64,000 nt of DNA from Alitta virens (GCA_932294295.1 OW028575.1:37760253-37824252), one strand, 5' to 3'; counted from the first letter of the stretch, positions 1 through 12,396 are shown. Notes: a model not told the origin generated them from the sequence alone. Numbers and translations: made by a program.

Positions 1-66
1 ACATCTATTGATATACAACTCCATCCCAATACATTGTACAAATCAATTATTATTTCAGCCACTCAC

Positions 67-1591
67 CTTGCCCCTGTGTTTTCCAGCAACGAGGATGAGG
101 ATGGTGCCTGGTTTGATAGATGACCTCAAGTTGCGCTTCTGCTTCTTGAATGTAGTTTTGCGATGCTTTAACTTGCGAGGCAGTACTTGGGTTTCATAGG
201 ATTTGGGCTAAAATACAAAATAAAACAATTTCTTAAATAACAGTACTTTCAATAAGGCAAGACAGTGAAATATGTTTTCTTGGGAACTGAAGGCAACACT
301 TATTTAATTTTCAACTTTTCGGATCCAACGATACGAGAAAGTTTCCCAAAGAAAAATAAAACACAGGGATCAGGCTGGAACCAATTTCAGGTGGGAGAAA
401 TATCCCATTACCAAGAATGAGAGTGGGATTTTTCCAGTTGTGATGGGATTTCTGGTCAACCATTAATCAGTGATTTTCTTGCGTGCATTGCCTTCCATTT
501 TTTTGCTGATTGTGTTCTGCTTGAGAGCACCACGTGGATTGAGTCTCACAAACGAAGTCAGACTAAACAAGTGGTGGATGAAAGGAGGACTCTGATTGGC
601 CAGAAATGGCTCTGCTCTCATTAACCAGCCAATCAGAACGCAGCTTACTTGACTGTTGTGAACGTGGTCACTGCATTCAAGCATGAAAACAGTTGTCAAT
701 ATTTCAATGTTTTGGGCAAACTTTGCGCGATTTTTGCCCATTATGACATGATCTAGTGGGATAATTGAGAAAACAATGCGCAAATATCGCAAATGCGCGG
801 TCCAACCTGATCCCTGAAACAGCTGTTGATTTGTGCATCTTCGACAAACCAACCCAGAAAATTTCCCCAGAGAGAATCCGAGAAGCTAAGGATGAAATAA
901 GTGTGAACTTAGCATCAATGATCAGATAATTGAAAGTGTCCATTTGTACTGAATTGTAGTCCTCAACAATATATTTGGACTACTGGAGACCTTTAAAAGA
1001 CATAACATTCTGTGCTAGAAATTTCTGGTGCATGTTTCGAAAAACCCATGTGGCTCTGAAGCTATTTTTAAAAGTCTTGGAGCCATTTCCATAGCAATCA
1101 GAGCCACAATTTTCTATAACTTATCATTCAACTATGCCAAGTGCTACATTTGTCTAGTTGAAGTGCGGCAGCACTGACAAATTTCAAGCACTGCATAAAA
1201 GCCATGTATCAAATGAAACTGGAATTGTAACGTAGTACAATATTTGATTGCAAGATGAACGCTTACCTGACTCTTAAGACTAATAGTTCTGGTGCCTCCA
1301 TTCTTGTCTCCACCGATTTGCTTGGTAACTGTTGTGGCGGCCTTTGTTTTCTTGGGAATTTCCTTTTTACGTTCCAGCAACCCCTACATAAGGAACAAAA
1401 TGTTAATTTCATGGCTCATATATCTTACAAAATATGTAGCAAAGACAAACAGCGAAATTCAATACCTTCTTCTTCAGACGGTATATGGCCCTTTTGCCAT
1501 ACATCCGTGAATGAGAGTAGCGCATGATACCACTTCCCCCCAGCACATAATTGCGGGGTTTGTGGGGCTTGGCAGCTTCTTTGGAACCCAT
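67..1591 (-). CDS. RPL6: Ribosomal protein eL6 (RPL6), 5' coding part
   Basis: Large-subunit ribosomal protein eL6; the gene runs off the left edge. Three coding exons read on the minus strand: 1466-1591 (42 codons), 1267-1383 (39 codons) and 67-207 (47 codons). All are phase 0, with donors GTATTG, GTAAGC and GTGAGT and AG acceptors. The first exon gives an RNYVLGGSGIMRYSHSRMY-type start, the second contains VGGDKNGGTR-like IGGDKNGGTR, and the third ends in SIKPGTILILVAGKHRGK. All three are eL6 hallmarks. The ATG sits directly after an acceptor (1592-1593), so a non-coding first exon must lie upstream. A donor-like AAGTAAGA on the minus strand near 2044-2051 is one candidate, but no TOP-type start was recognised. 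The intron 208-1266 holds nothing else I could support. The C-terminal exons are outside the window. Confidence 0.93.
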
Positions 1592-4496
1592 CTGCAACAA
1601 AGATCAACTGTCAACATCCAATTTGTACTATTTCAAGAGGTCTAATCATAATTAGTGCTCAAATTGGGAAGTGAATTCCCCACACAAATGCATAATCCAC
1701 TGTTTCCTATCACTGAAATTCATCCACACCTTGTATTTTGATGTGTAATGATTTAATGCCATGATTGATTATACCAGTTATTTCCTGGAGTTGTATAATA
1801 ATTACCAATATGACATTTGTCATATGCCATTCCGTATGTATTATTTCTATTTATCGATTATTTCTATTTATCGTTTAATTCAATTAGTAATAACCACACC
1901 GGTTGAACCTCATTGTTAACCGTATTGCCAACATTTACACAACAAGAGTTTTTTTCTCATTTTCAAAAACTTATTTAACGTAAACGACGATCTAAACAAA
2001 TGATTTTCACAAGGATGGTAACAGGAACGGTTGCCCGTCTTACTTGCAGTATAGTGAAAACACTGCATCTTCTCGATGACACCGACAGTCGATTTTTTTC
2101 TTTACGGTATCGATACCTTAGGCTTACTGGCACGTGATGCCACTGACAATCATTACAATATGTCCTACATTACATTTATTGTTATAACAATAACTGATCC
2201 AGGACAGAATATTCCACACTTTTCGCTGTTGACAGTCTCATGTTCAGCTGTCAAGACAGCCATGTTGTCAACGTGAATAACCGTCCATGAAGTTTTGGTG
2301 ATCTCGAGTCTCAATAACGGCGCTGTTGGATACAATACTAGGAGAGCAGCTAAAAACATTACATCTGTACTTTTAATTTACAGAATATCAACTTCAGATG
2401 ACCCATACTACATGAGATATAAGTGGATTTTCTTCAGGGAAACAACGAACCACCATACTCACTTCGGCTCAGCCTGGAAAGAGAACTTCCGGTTTGTCTA
2501 AAAGTCGGAGCTCCGAAAACGGGATCTCCGAACAATAATATTCGACCAAACGCCATAAAACAGAAAATACAGAACTCTACCAGAATGATAACAATGCAAA
2601 TAATCATATACATATATTGTATATACATATATATGAATCATTCTATCTTTTAAAATATATTCCCAAACATTATCCCGCAATTTAGAAAATACTTTATATG
2701 AAACGGCCTCTAAAAACATAGGCTGCATAACAGCAAACCCTCAGCGAATGCACATTGTACACGGCAATGTCATAAGCTGCAGTAGCAGCATACCCTCGGA
2801 AGTTTACACATACACAGTGCTGTGTTTAATTAGCAGTAATTAAAGCTACAATGTCAAAGGGTGTTTGTGTCCCCTACAAAGCTATCCAAATGAAAGAAAA
2901 GCTCATTATTGATAAATTAATTTAAGAACTACTAGATATTATATTGTAAATTAGAAAATATTGCAGGAATTAACTTCATCGCTTTGTTAGCATATTATTC
3001 ATTCGGTAATGGAGAGCGCCGCTGATTCACAATTTCAAATTAAGTCATTCTTTGAAAAATTTAGGACAGATCTAATTGCTCTAATTCAGTCATAATCGAA
3101 ATACCAACATAATTTTATATAATCAATCAAAATCGAATTATGAAAATCGGATGAATATTGAAGGTAATAAAATGTACTACCAGGCGACGATGCTTATGAC
3201 TCTCATACGTTTATCTGTGCATCGTTTTTATCTCCCATTGGCCTTATATATGTATAATGCAATGTAAACAATAATATTATGATATTGTGCCATGAAAAAT
3301 TCAATGCCAATTAAGGAGATTATTTATTTATTTTATGGAAAAATTGTGAATCTGGCAAGGCCCTGGATGGCAGGCAATAATTAAGTTTTTAGAAGGCAAC
3401 AAATTGAATGAAAATGATTTTGGCCACTGTCATATCGAGTGACAATGTAACTTTAACTAGTTACTTAGACTAGTTATCTAGTTAGTTACACTACACTTAT
3501 TACTTCAGTGTTAGTGGTAACTATTAGTTATACTGCTTTGGTTACCGCTTTAAGGGAATTTCGTAATTTTTCAAATGTACACACAAATGCAATTTTCAAA
3601 GCTCTAGCAGCTCTGGTCCTGGCCAGCTCCGCAGCTGCAGGTTGCTTTCCAGGCCTGGGAGCTCTAACTTTATGACCTGTTTGTCCATGCTAGGGCAAAA
3701 AAAAAAAAAAGGACAAAACAATTTCAACAAAACTTACCACAAATATAGGTCATACTAGCAATAATATTTTCAGTAATGTGTACATATTACCTACTTATTT
3801 ACCATATAAAGCAAAGGCTTAGGAGACAGGGTAGACCTCAGTTTAATTTAAAATTCTGAGTGACTCTGCCAAATTTTGCTGTTAACTTCACTAAGTCATA
3901 AATCATGACCAACTGCTCCTTGTTACAAATTTTGCTGCTTCTGAACCAGAAGCTGACTAAATTCTTTACAGTTCCATGAAAGACAAACGAACGAGTTTTA
4001 AAATGATAACCTATATGAGCTGATGAGTGTAAAAAGGTACCTGCACATACAGCCCCCTGTCTCCGACGCCATATATATATGTTATATTACGTTATGTGTT
4101 ACATTACTAATGTGTTACTTGCAACTGCACATGTGTACATACATTTAATTTCTCCAACATTTTATGGATTTCGGTGGTGTATAAATTAGAAATTTGTTAA
4201 GGTGGCCACTGACAAGCCAAATCCAGGAATAAATAATACCGAGCCCACATCGCGCGCTTTCCGCAAACCACATTTTTGGATATTGACTGAAAAAATCTTT
4301 TTAAAAGAAAAGAAATATGCATTTACATACATTTTACACCAATTTTCAGAATTGAATGACAATTTTGGCTCGATTTTGCTTGTTTTTAAGGGTATTTTAA
4401 CTATTTTTAAAATTATTTTTTGGCCCTCTCTTAATACGCAACTGATGTTGGTTATGGTAAACATACAGGGCCAAATTTCAATGCATTCCAGCACAA
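1592..4496. other. Upstream/intergenic region without a recognised gene
   Basis: AT-rich DNA with no coding exon I can support; it should contain the RPL6 promoter and first exon. A short segment at about 2713-2760 (aaacataggctgcat followed by gcaaaccctcagcgaatg) recurs at about 6374-6412, so it belongs to a dispersed repeat. The open frames at 4186-4587 (-) and 4202-4555 (+) lie antisense to each other and resemble no family I know. Confidence 0.5.
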
Positions 4497-5130
4497 GTGA
4501 AAAATACTTTGTTTGTGGCGTATTGCACATCATTGTATGGAGTACAACTGTGTGACCTTCAGAAGGGTCACAAGCTACATGTGGCATACAGGAAGAGCAT
4601 CAGAACATTGTGGGGTCTTCCTTACAGAACCCACTGCAGTCTACTACCTTGTATTACCAAAAGCAATTGCTCGGTGCACATGTGCATTAAATGGTTCATC
4701 AAATTTGCAAATAGTGTACTGCAACATGAATTCCCAGTTGTCAGATATATATTTAAGGTGGCCTTCATCCATAGCAACTCTGTGTTCACACGTAACCTTC
4801 ACTATGCTGGTAACTTATGTGGTCTCAACACTGCTTATCAGGTGAATTTGGATGTAGCAGAATTATCTCATATAGTAAACAGAGACTGTGAAGCCAATTG
4901 CTACACACAAGAAGATACTGTCACAGGAACAGCTATTAGAGACTTAGTTCTTGTCTCACAAGGACAGTTGTTTTCAATTATGGACAGACAAGATGCTTTA
5001 CAATTTCTAAATTTTTTATGTACAACTTAATTTTTTATTTTTATATTTTTTTATATTGATGCTTCCATAAACTGTTCGATTTAATTTTGTACTATGTAGG
5101 TACGAATAAACATAATAATAATAATAATAC
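4497..5130 (+). pseudogene. 5'-truncated LINE fragment (C-terminal end of ORF2)
   Basis: The translation of 4497-5030 resembles the C-terminal end of the LINE ORF2 at 41302-41973. Both share a YCTSLYG/YCASFYG stretch, a WRKALRQIWRLPKRAHC-like block (here YRKSIRTLWGLPYRTHC), an RFLKFVANT-like block (here WFIKFANSV) and an N-Y/H-x-LL-like tail. The copy starts inside the post-RT region, so it is 5'-truncated, as is usual for target-primed insertion. It ends in an (ATA/AAT)n tail at about 5109-5129. It is not identical to the copy at 41 kb and is probably a related older insertion. Confidence 0.75.
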
Positions 5131-6598
5131 AGGTCATTGTAGCAAACAATTTAATACAATTAAATTGGTAATTTTTCATTATGAGAAGGTATGACATAAA
5201 TGTGGCCTAAATGGCGTATATACAAAGAATATGACAATAAAGTTTCAAAACTGCACAACATACATATACACTTTAATCCAAAACTTTTAATTGCCATCGC
5301 AGAGTTCCTACTGGGAATGTAGACAACATCATTTTCAGGATTTGTTTTACCTTCGTCAACCTTGGTGAAAAGTTGTCCGTGTGCCAGGCGGGCGGGCAGG
5401 GCAGGCAGGCGTCACTCATTAATTTCTGGACCAGACCTCCACTATTGCATGTACATCGATACATCGAATTTGGTATTTATTTTGTACTTTTTTTATAGTC
5501 TCTTTGACATGTCTCAGCTATGTTTCACGAAATGTCAGAAAAAAAAAAAATAATAATAAATTGTTTTGTTTGCAGAGCAGAACTCTGACACTATTTCACC
5601 TGCATGCTTAAAATTTTTTTATAACATATTTTCCAAATCTCCATATCTATTCTACTATTATATATAAAAATTACATTTGGCCATAATCAAACTTCATTTT
5701 GACATTTATGGCACACTATTTTTCTTAATATTGGAAAATTGCTGAAGATTGTGTTGTTTGCACTCTATGTTTGGAATGAAATCCATAAAATTTTGGTAAA
5801 TTAAAGTGTATATATGTAGTTTTTTAAATTTGATAACCTTAGGACATATTATTTGTATTTAGGAAATATGACGTATTGAGAGTGAAAATGTGCAAAAATT
5901 CATATTTTCCCATACCTCTACTAGCTACTAGCTGTTGTTCCTAAATACGAGAACTTTGATTACAAATGTATAAATCATAGTACTTTCACTTTAAAAAGGT
6001 AATTTGACATTTATTTCATACTTTGTCTTGATAATGGAAAATATGGAAAACTACTCAAATTATGTTGTTTGCTTGCTTCATTCCCTGTACTGTATGTAAA
6101 CAATGACATCAACAAAATTTTGGAGAAATTAAGTGTACATATATATGTTTTAAAATCCATATGTTGTGAATTAGTTTTAATTATTATCAATTTCCTTACT
6201 TCAAGTTAAAAAAAAAGTTAAGACAAAACACAAATAAGACCAAATTTAACGGTGGATTCCATTTAAAATTCTGAAATAATTTTTCTATGTATTTATCACC
6301 CCATCTATTGCAGGAAATATATCTTATTTTGTGCCCCCCCCCCCCCCTCTTAAAAAGTTCAGAGGTCTATAGTAAACATAGGCTGCATGGTAGCAAACCC
6401 TCAGCGAATGGCTACATAGTACACAAGGACCATCAACATTGCTCAAGAAACCTCTGTAACAAATGCAGTTGAACATCTAGACATTATACTTTCTTATGTA
6501 TGTTATTATTGTTCCATCCAAGCCAATCAAAAATAATAATGCTAAACGAATTCGAATGAACTCAGATGGTGTGTTCTTTGCAAGGCTATAGACTATAG
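5131..6598. other. AT-rich stretch, nothing recognised
   Basis: No gene seen. It contains a homopolymer C run at about 6336-6348 and the second copy of the dispersed repeat also seen at 2713 (about 6374-6412). Confidence 0.45.
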
Positions 6599-6609
6599 AC
6601 TATTTTTCG

Positions 6610-6745
6610 CGTAGCATCGGCGCAACAGGGTGTATTCGATTTGGAGACCCACTGGCCTTCGGTACAACTCAACTGGCTACTTATAGTTGACATGCGCGTC
6701 AGCGCTCTAACCGAGTCTGCCCATTGCAACTACAAATCGAATCAT
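6610..6745 (-). repeat. Possible tRNA-derived SINE remnant
   Basis: On the minus strand, about 6695-6725 reads like the D-arm/box A region of a tRNA (CGGTTAGAGCGCTGACGCGC). A weak box-B-like AAATCGAATAC follows near 6627-6640. The body beyond is not alignable by eye to the other SINEs in this window. Low-confidence call. Confidence 0.35.
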
Positions 6746-7579
6746 CCCGGCTCGCCAAAATTGTGGTACGATGCAACTTCACCAGGCGTTGCACTGGTAT
6801 GGCGTGTAGCCCTCTGGCGGATTTAGGAAGCGATGCTACATTCTGCTTATAAATCGAGTCGGGTAGGCCAGTCCATCGATCGGGATCGCCCAGCGATTCT
6901 GGAGAGTCCTTAACCATCACTAGGGGTATAGTGTCAGAAGTGGCGTACAACTTCGATCTTGTCGTGTTATCTTCATCACAATTGCACAATACCTGTTGGT
7001 GCCTTTGCCAAAACAAACACAATTGCATGCTATTTTTGTACATTTGTGTGAGAAGCTTACATATTCAGTAAACGGATTTTACCTATGGTCTGCAAAGTTA
7101 TAGGTCTTTTAAATTGTTATCCCATTTGTGTATATTTTAACTCTCTTATTTAAGGCAAATATATCAATACCTATTGTACTATAGGAGGTGATAATGTCAT
7201 GTTTAGTATTTGTCATGTATTCTGCACAGGGGCATCAATTTCTATCGACGGGTGGGGGGAATGCAGGCCTATGTACTTCAGTCTGTCGAACTGTTACTTT
7301 CTGACTCGCATAGAAGTGGCTGCAGTTAACGCACGGACACTTGTCAAGAGATAAAACAATGCTAGATCATTGATGCCAAACTATTTTAGATGCACTTATA
7401 TATATCTTTATTAACCTCCAATTTGAAGACATACAATAATACAACAGTTAGATGTCAGAATTAGACAGTTACAGGATTACACATTGTTAAAATTAATTAA
7501 ATAATGATAAAAATGTATGATTTATATTTATATGAACACATATATGACACTTTCTGCTTTACTGTAATAGGCAGTAGTT

Positions 7580-10500
7580 TTATATAGACTCGTAGTATGA
7601 TTTAATAATTAAATATGTAAAATCTATTATCTTAACAATGATACTCATCCATTCATCTACGTTTCCACCATTACAACATGAATAAATAAAACCAAGTTTC
7701 TGTACATCATTCATATTGACAAATTCATTTTTCATAGCTGAAGGCATTTCTCTTAAAACATCATTCAATTTCAAAGTTCTACTATTTTGCATATTTACAC
7801 ATTTAAAAAGGATATGTTCTAAGGACCCGATATTTTCATCTCCACATTTACATAAAAACCCACATTTTTCATTATTTGTAATCAAGGCTTTTAACATTAC
7901 TTTAATTTTGTATAAATACATTGGTTTCTTTCTTGCAATTTTCCAGTATATAAAACCTGAATCAAAATTTATTCCAACTATAGTGAATGTTTTCAAACTT
8001 TTATACATTACAATTGTAGCTTGCCATTCTGCATTTTCTTTTTTCTTTATCTGCTCTTTCACCAGTTTTTTCCATTCAGATAACTCAAAACAACATTCAT
8101 ACAAATATTTATCAAATTTATCAAGTACATTTAATTTCAATCCATATTCAATAAAGGTATGTACAATTGAAGTCCTCTTATTTCTCTTGTTTTTCTGATC
8201 AAAATACATACTCAATATAATGTTCTTGTAAATATAATTATACTTTACTGTGTGACCTATAAATAATAATAATTCTTTTGTGATATATGAGGATAATCTT
8301 GGCCACTTTAAGCCGGCCAATGCTGCCACTGCTGGTGTATTAGAATTCAATCCTTGAATATTTTTAGCTACATTCGCATGAAAGTCATCAAGTTTTTGTA
8401 AGTTACTTTTGCTCAAATTTAACATAAACAGACCATAGCATAATTTTGTAACGACACATGCCCAATAAGCTTTACTGAATGTTAATGGGTTGATATTTAT
8501 TCTTGCTGTACCAATAGCCTTTATTAACCACACCTTCTGATAGGCCTTTTCAATTTTCTTTTCAATTTCCAACCTTTCATGTTTAACATTTAAATATAGT
8601 GGGGTACCAAGATAGTTGGTGCGTTCTACTTGATCTAATGAATCATTTCCCATTTTAATCTGCTGTATATTATCATATTTACCGAAGGTCATAGTGATAC
8701 ATTTCTTGGGATTGAACTTAAACTTCCATTTACAACTATACTCATAAGCCATATCAACCATTTGTTGTAAACCATTTCTTGTTTCTGATAATATTGCAAC
8801 GTCATCTGCAAATGTTGGACATGCTATTATTTCATTGAACATTTGAATACCAAATTTACAACACTGTAGCTCCATTAATAGCTCATCAAGAAAAAATTGA
8901 AACAACATCCCTGACAAGGGCCCTCCTTGATGGACACCCTGTTGAACATCAAATTTTCTTGAATTATATTGGCTTATTTGAACTGACAATTTAAAATTTA
9001 TAAAAGATTCTTTGAGAATTTTTAATAACACTGGATGTAATCCTTTCTTTGACATCTTGAACAATAATCCATTTTGCCAAACTTTATCGAAAGCCTTTTC
9101 TATATCTAAGCAGGCTAAGTGTACCAATTTATTTTGATTTTTTGCACTATTGATTGTTTCTCTCACTAAAAAGTTTGTATGTAGGCTAGATATATGCTTT
9201 TTCCCAGCTCCTTGTATGTAACATGGGATTTCTATACATTTGATCTTAAAATACTCTTCAACTTTTTGTTTTACTACTTTTTCAAATATTTTTCCTAATG
9301 CAGATAACAGTGTTATTCCCCGATAATTTCCCATTACAGATAGATCATTTTTGTCCCCTTTAGGAATAGGTACAAGTAGCCCATACTTAAACACTTGGGG
9401 AAAGAAGCCATGTTGGAGACACCTATTGAATAATTTTGTAACGACAGTGACTAAAAGCTTTCCTCCAAACTTTATATGCTCTGATTCAATATTGTCATAG
9501 CCACTAGCTTTTCCATTTTTTAAGTCACTAAACATTCTTCTTATCTCATTTTCCGTGATAAATAAGTCATTTGATGTTGTTTGTATTACATTTTCGGAAG
9601 TCGTATTTTCAACTAGTGTTTCAATTTCTTGATGGAAGGCAGCATATCTATTGTCACCAGATTGTTTTCGAAAAAGTGTTTCATAATATGATGCCCATTC
9701 ATATACTACCTGCTCTGGATCACTCACTAACACACCTGCTTCATTTTTAATTGGATTCACACCCCCTCCCTGCTTAGTATTATTCCTTGCCTTTTTAAAC
9801 AAATACCATAGAAAGTTTGCATTTATGTCTTCTTCATTTTCCAGCTCATTTATCATTTCTATTTCATACTGCATTTGTGCCATTCGTTGTTGTTGTCTAA
9901 ACACTCTCTTATCATTTTTGTACTCTAAATAAATTTGACAATTATCTCTTGGCCTACCTGCTTTGCACCATTTTTCATAACTCTTCCTTTTCTCTTTCAC
10001 AGCATCATTCAATACATCTCTATTGTACCTCCAATATGGCTTCACATGCTTATTAAACTTTGATTGTGGTAAATTCTGCCCTACTTTATGCATACATGCA
10101 ATAACTGCTTTAATCAATTCCTCAGTTTCATGTTTTCTGTTTTCGTATAAACAAGGAGGATGATCTAGGATCTTGTTAATAATATACAGCTCATCCTGTA
10201 ATGGGAGGGTATACTTCATATATATGTCATCTTTGGATAGTTTCTTCCATGCTACTTTTGGCTTTATTTGCTTGTCACAGATTTGTCTATTTATCCTTTG
10301 TAACCTGAGATTGATGCTAATACTTCTGTGATCTGAAGTGTTAATTATACCATCATCATATATTTCACAACGTTCTACTTGTACACCACTGGATACTACC
10401 ACATGATCAATATAGGATATTCCTACGTTTTCTTTCTGGTATGTATATTTAGGTCCTATTGCAACGGATTTCATGTCAGTGACTTCCATGTTGTTTCTAT

Positions 10501-11059
10501 TAACAAAATTTAGGAACTTTTTTGCTTGTCTTGTGGTTTCCCCCCAACCCCTTGGTCCAATTTCAGCCCCAAAATGGCAATTTGTATCACCAATAATTAT
10601 AACTTCACCATCTGCTTTACATTGTTTAACAATCACATCAAGTTCACTTATATATTCAGAAAAACACGATATTTTGCACCTCTGTTGGGGTAAATACACA
10701 CCAATGATGTATAACTTGTATCCAGTCCCATCATTGTATTCTAGGGTAACTATTCTATCATTACTGAGATGTAATGCGACTTTTATATAGCTATTCCACT
10801 CTATTTTCCAATATACAGCTATACCACCATGACCAAAATAATTTCCTATTCTTCTGTCTGGTAACTGTCTACTGGCACATGAATACACTTTATAATTTTT
10901 CCTATCATCATTCAATTTGAACAGCTCACAAGCAAACATTTTATGTTCAAGTACGAAAGTTATATCATGTGAATTTCTTATGCTATCTAGATAGCTCCAT
11001 CGACTATTTAAACCATTTGCATTCCATGCTACAATATTGAAATTGTTGATTTGCGACAT
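7580..11059 (-). CDS. LINE ORF2: apurinic endonuclease plus reverse transcriptase
   Basis: About 1159 residues from the ATG at 11059. An in-frame ATG at 11200 would add 47 residues that overlap ORF1; I prefer 11059 because the endonuclease begins right after it (NIVAWNANGLNSRW). An APE-type endonuclease fills roughly residues 1-250, with GDTNCHFG and the catalytic SDHRS near residue 240. The reverse transcriptase follows, with NYRGITLLS, LDIEKAFDKVW, GVHQGGPLSGMLF and a catalytic FADD near residue 750 (F instead of the common Y). A C-terminal C-x-C...H-x4-C cluster (CKCG...EHILFKC) is zinc-knuckle-like. The protein nicks the target DNA and primes reverse transcription there. It is intact over its full length; the clade is not certain. 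Confidence 0.9.
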   Translation of the reverse strand: MSQINNFNIVAWNANGLNSRWSYLDSIRNSHDITFVLEHKMFACELFKLNDDRKNYKVYSCASRQLPDRRIGNYFGHGGIAVYWKIEWNSYIKVALHLSNDRIVTLEYNDGTGYKLYIIGVYLPQQRCKISCFSEYISELDVIVKQCKADGEVIIIGDTNCHFGAEIGPRGWGETTRQAKKFLNFVNRNNMEVTDMKSVAIGPKYTYQKENVGISYIDHVVVSSGVQVERCEIYDDGIINTSDHRSISINLRLQRINRQICDKQIKPKVAWKKLSKDDIYMKYTLPLQDELYIINKILDHPPCLYENRKHETEELIKAVIACMHKVGQNLPQSKFNKHVKPYWRYNRDVLNDAVKEKRKSYEKWCKAGRPRDNCQIYLEYKNDKRVFRQQQRMAQMQYEIEMINELENEEDINANFLWYLFKKARNNTKQGGGVNPIKNEAGVLVSDPEQVVYEWASYYETLFRKQSGDNRYAAFHQEIETLVENTTSENVIQTTSNDLFITENEIRRMFSDLKNGKASGYDNIESEHIKFGGKLLVTVVTKLFNRCLQHGFFPQVFKYGLLVPIPKGDKNDLSVMGNYRGITLLSALGKIFEKVVKQKVEEYFKIKCIEIPCYIQGAGKKHISSLHTNFLVRETINSAKNQNKLVHLACLDIEKAFDKVWQNGLLFKMSKKGLHPVLLKILKESFINFKLSVQISQYNSRKFDVQQGVHQGGPLSGMLFQFFLDELLMELQCCKFGIQMFNEIIACPTFADDVAILSETRNGLQQMVDMAYEYSCKWKFKFNPKKCITMTFGKYDNIQQIKMGNDSLDQVERTNYLGTPLYLNVKHERLEIEKKIEKAYQKVWLIKAIGTARININPLTFSKAYWACVVTKLCYGLFMLNLSKSNLQKLDDFHANVAKNIQGLNSNTPAVAALAGLKWPRLSSYITKELLLFIGHTVKYNYIYKNIILSMYFDQKNKRNKRTSIVHTFIEYGLKLNVLDKFDKYLYECCFELSEWKKLVKEQIKKKENAEWQATIVMYKSLKTFTIVGINFDSGFIYWKIARKKPMYLYKIKVMLKALITNNEKCGFLCKCGDENIGSLEHILFKCVNMQNSRTLKLNDVLREMPSAMKNEFVNMNDVQKLGFIYSCCNGGNVDEWMSIIVKIIDFTYLIIKSYYESI

Positions 11060-11135
11060 TATAAGGGAGAAACAGACACAGAATGTATTCAAAGTCATAA
11101 CATTCAAGAAAAACTTACTTTTATAGTCTTGTGGC

Positions 11136-12176
11136 TTAATAGTCATCATTCCAATATGAGTCATATTCGTAATCATTATTTCTATCATATCTGTCCTCAT
11201 TGTAGAAACTCCTCCTTCTCCAGACTCTACATTCTATTTTATCTGGCCAAAAACCATATCTCTGTACTCTATCTCTCTGGTTCTCTCTTATAGTAACTCT
11301 GCAACCAACAGTTGTATCAACAAAACGATTTTTTACTACGTGTATCTTTAATACTTTTACCCCTCTATCAGCTAAATATTTGCTAACTTTGTTTTTCACA
11401 GCCTCAGCTTGATCAACATTAGCAATTTCAATATTTCTCACATACATTTGTATTGTTCTCTCTTGAGATGCTCCTCTCAAAACAAAGGAGTCAATTGTAT
11501 TTTCTTTTTCTTGCTTTTGAAGTTTTTTCTTAGTTTTTCTGCTTATAACCTCAGAAAAAGTAGGATCATACTTGGTTGATCTCTCAAAATCCTCTGATTG
11601 TGAAGTGTTAATATGTATCACAGGTACACGAGGTAACACATTGATTTCAATTTGACTGTTACTATCATTGTCATCAGTTTGGTCTGACTCTTCTCGATCT
11701 CTGGTCACAGTTTTGTTCTTAATTGTCTTGTTATCTGTTGTCTGGTCACTGTTCCTGCCCCAGTTTGTCTTTGTATATGCCCTCCCTCGCCCAAAGGGTG
11801 TGAAAGCTCTGGTCTGGCTCACTCCATTCATTCTGGACATTCCATTCGCCTCATTGTTAGCTGGGTTCGAGTTGTTCACAGCTTCATTTGGCTTTGGCTT
11901 GGTATTGTCCTTCATACTATGGCCTATTGTAGTTGTTCCACTGTTGTTCACTGCCCCATCAATCAATGTCTTAACATTGTCCATTTCATTTTTTACAGTA
12001 TTTAATGTAGATTCCATAATTTCAATCTTTCTCTCAGCCCTCAATAATTTTTCTTCTAGGCTTGCAATTTTAATGTCTTTCTCTTTTAATTGCATTTTCA
12101 TTAACATCAGTTCATTATCCTGTGTCAAAGCTTTACTGGCAGCTTCTATGCTTGCATCACTAGGGTCTTGACTCAT
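11136..12176 (-). CDS. LINE ORF1 protein (coiled coil, nucleic-acid-binding)
   Basis: About 346 residues from the ATG at 12176. A leucine/lysine/glutamate heptad region near residues 20-70 (KEKDIKIASLEEKLLRAERK) predicts a coiled coil for trimerisation. A polar Asn/Ser/Thr-rich linker follows. A C-terminal fold has a VRNIEIANVDQ...GFWPDKIECRVWRRR pattern, like the RRM-type domain of other LINE ORF1 proteins, and the ORF1 at 18.2-19.4 kb shows the same FWP signature. The extreme C-terminus is Asp/Tyr/Arg/Asn-rich. Its likely role is as an RNA chaperone in the retrotransposition particle. It is encoded just upstream of ORF2. Confidence 0.8.
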   Translation of the reverse strand: MSQDPSDASIEAASKALTQDNELMLMKMQLKEKDIKIASLEEKLLRAERKIEIMESTLNTVKNEMDNVKTLIDGAVNNSGTTTIGHSMKDNTKPKPNEAVNNSNPANNEANGMSRMNGVSQTRAFTPFGRGRAYTKTNWGRNSDQTTDNKTIKNKTVTRDREESDQTDDNDSNSQIEINVLPRVPVIHINTSQSEDFERSTKYDPTFSEVISRKTKKKLQKQEKENTIDSFVLRGASQERTIQMYVRNIEIANVDQAEAVKNKVSKYLADRGVKVLKIHVVKNRFVDTTVGCRVTIRENQRDRVQRYGFWPDKIECRVWRRRSFYNEDRYDRNNDYEYDSYWNDDY

Positions 12177-12286
12177 TTGGGTTGAAAGTGACACATACCT
12201 TAATTGTACTAGTATGTGATATGAAATGTAAAACTATCTAAATACAAATATTACAATGAAAAGTCTGCAGAAAAATTGTGGATTTC

Positions 12287-12396
12287 AGGGGGGAATGATT
12301 GCATTGATCATCCCCCCCCCCATTGCCAAAAAGTGGGGGGTATATATATCCCCCACATCCCCCCCTGAATCGACGCCCCTGATTCTGCATGACAAA
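12287..12396. repeat. Small inverted-repeat element (MITE-like)
   Basis: A short GC-rich palindrome: ttCAGGGGGG near 12287 and CCCCCCTGaa near 12362-12373, followed by tcgacgcccctg. A related stretch (caggggcatcaatttctatcgac) lies at about 7227-7250 on the other side of the LINE, so the two may be copies of one non-autonomous element. Confidence 0.4.

Larger units (their letters stand above)
7385..12200 (-). mobile_element. Non-LTR retrotransposon (LINE) with two open reading frames
   Basis: Minus-strand LINE carrying ORF1 (11136-12176) and ORF2 (7580-11059), both open and in the expected order, with 76 bp between them. The 3' UTR is the AT-rich DNA after ORF2 (about 7385-7579). The exact ends and a target-site duplication could not be fixed by eye. 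The absence of stops or frameshifts makes this the best preserved LINE in the window and a candidate for a recently active copy. Confidence 0.85.

Noticed and set aside
463..943. Two overlapping minus-strand open frames in the RPL6 intron
   Set aside because: No recognisable domain, low-complexity composition, inside an intron of a gene on the same strand; probably chance.
2076..2728. Several 60-76-residue frames upstream of RPL6
   Set aside because: Short, overlapping on both strands, no domain, no splice support.
4186..4587. 133-residue minus-strand frame
   Set aside because: Antisense to another open frame, no family resemblance, borders a LINE fragment; no support for a gene.
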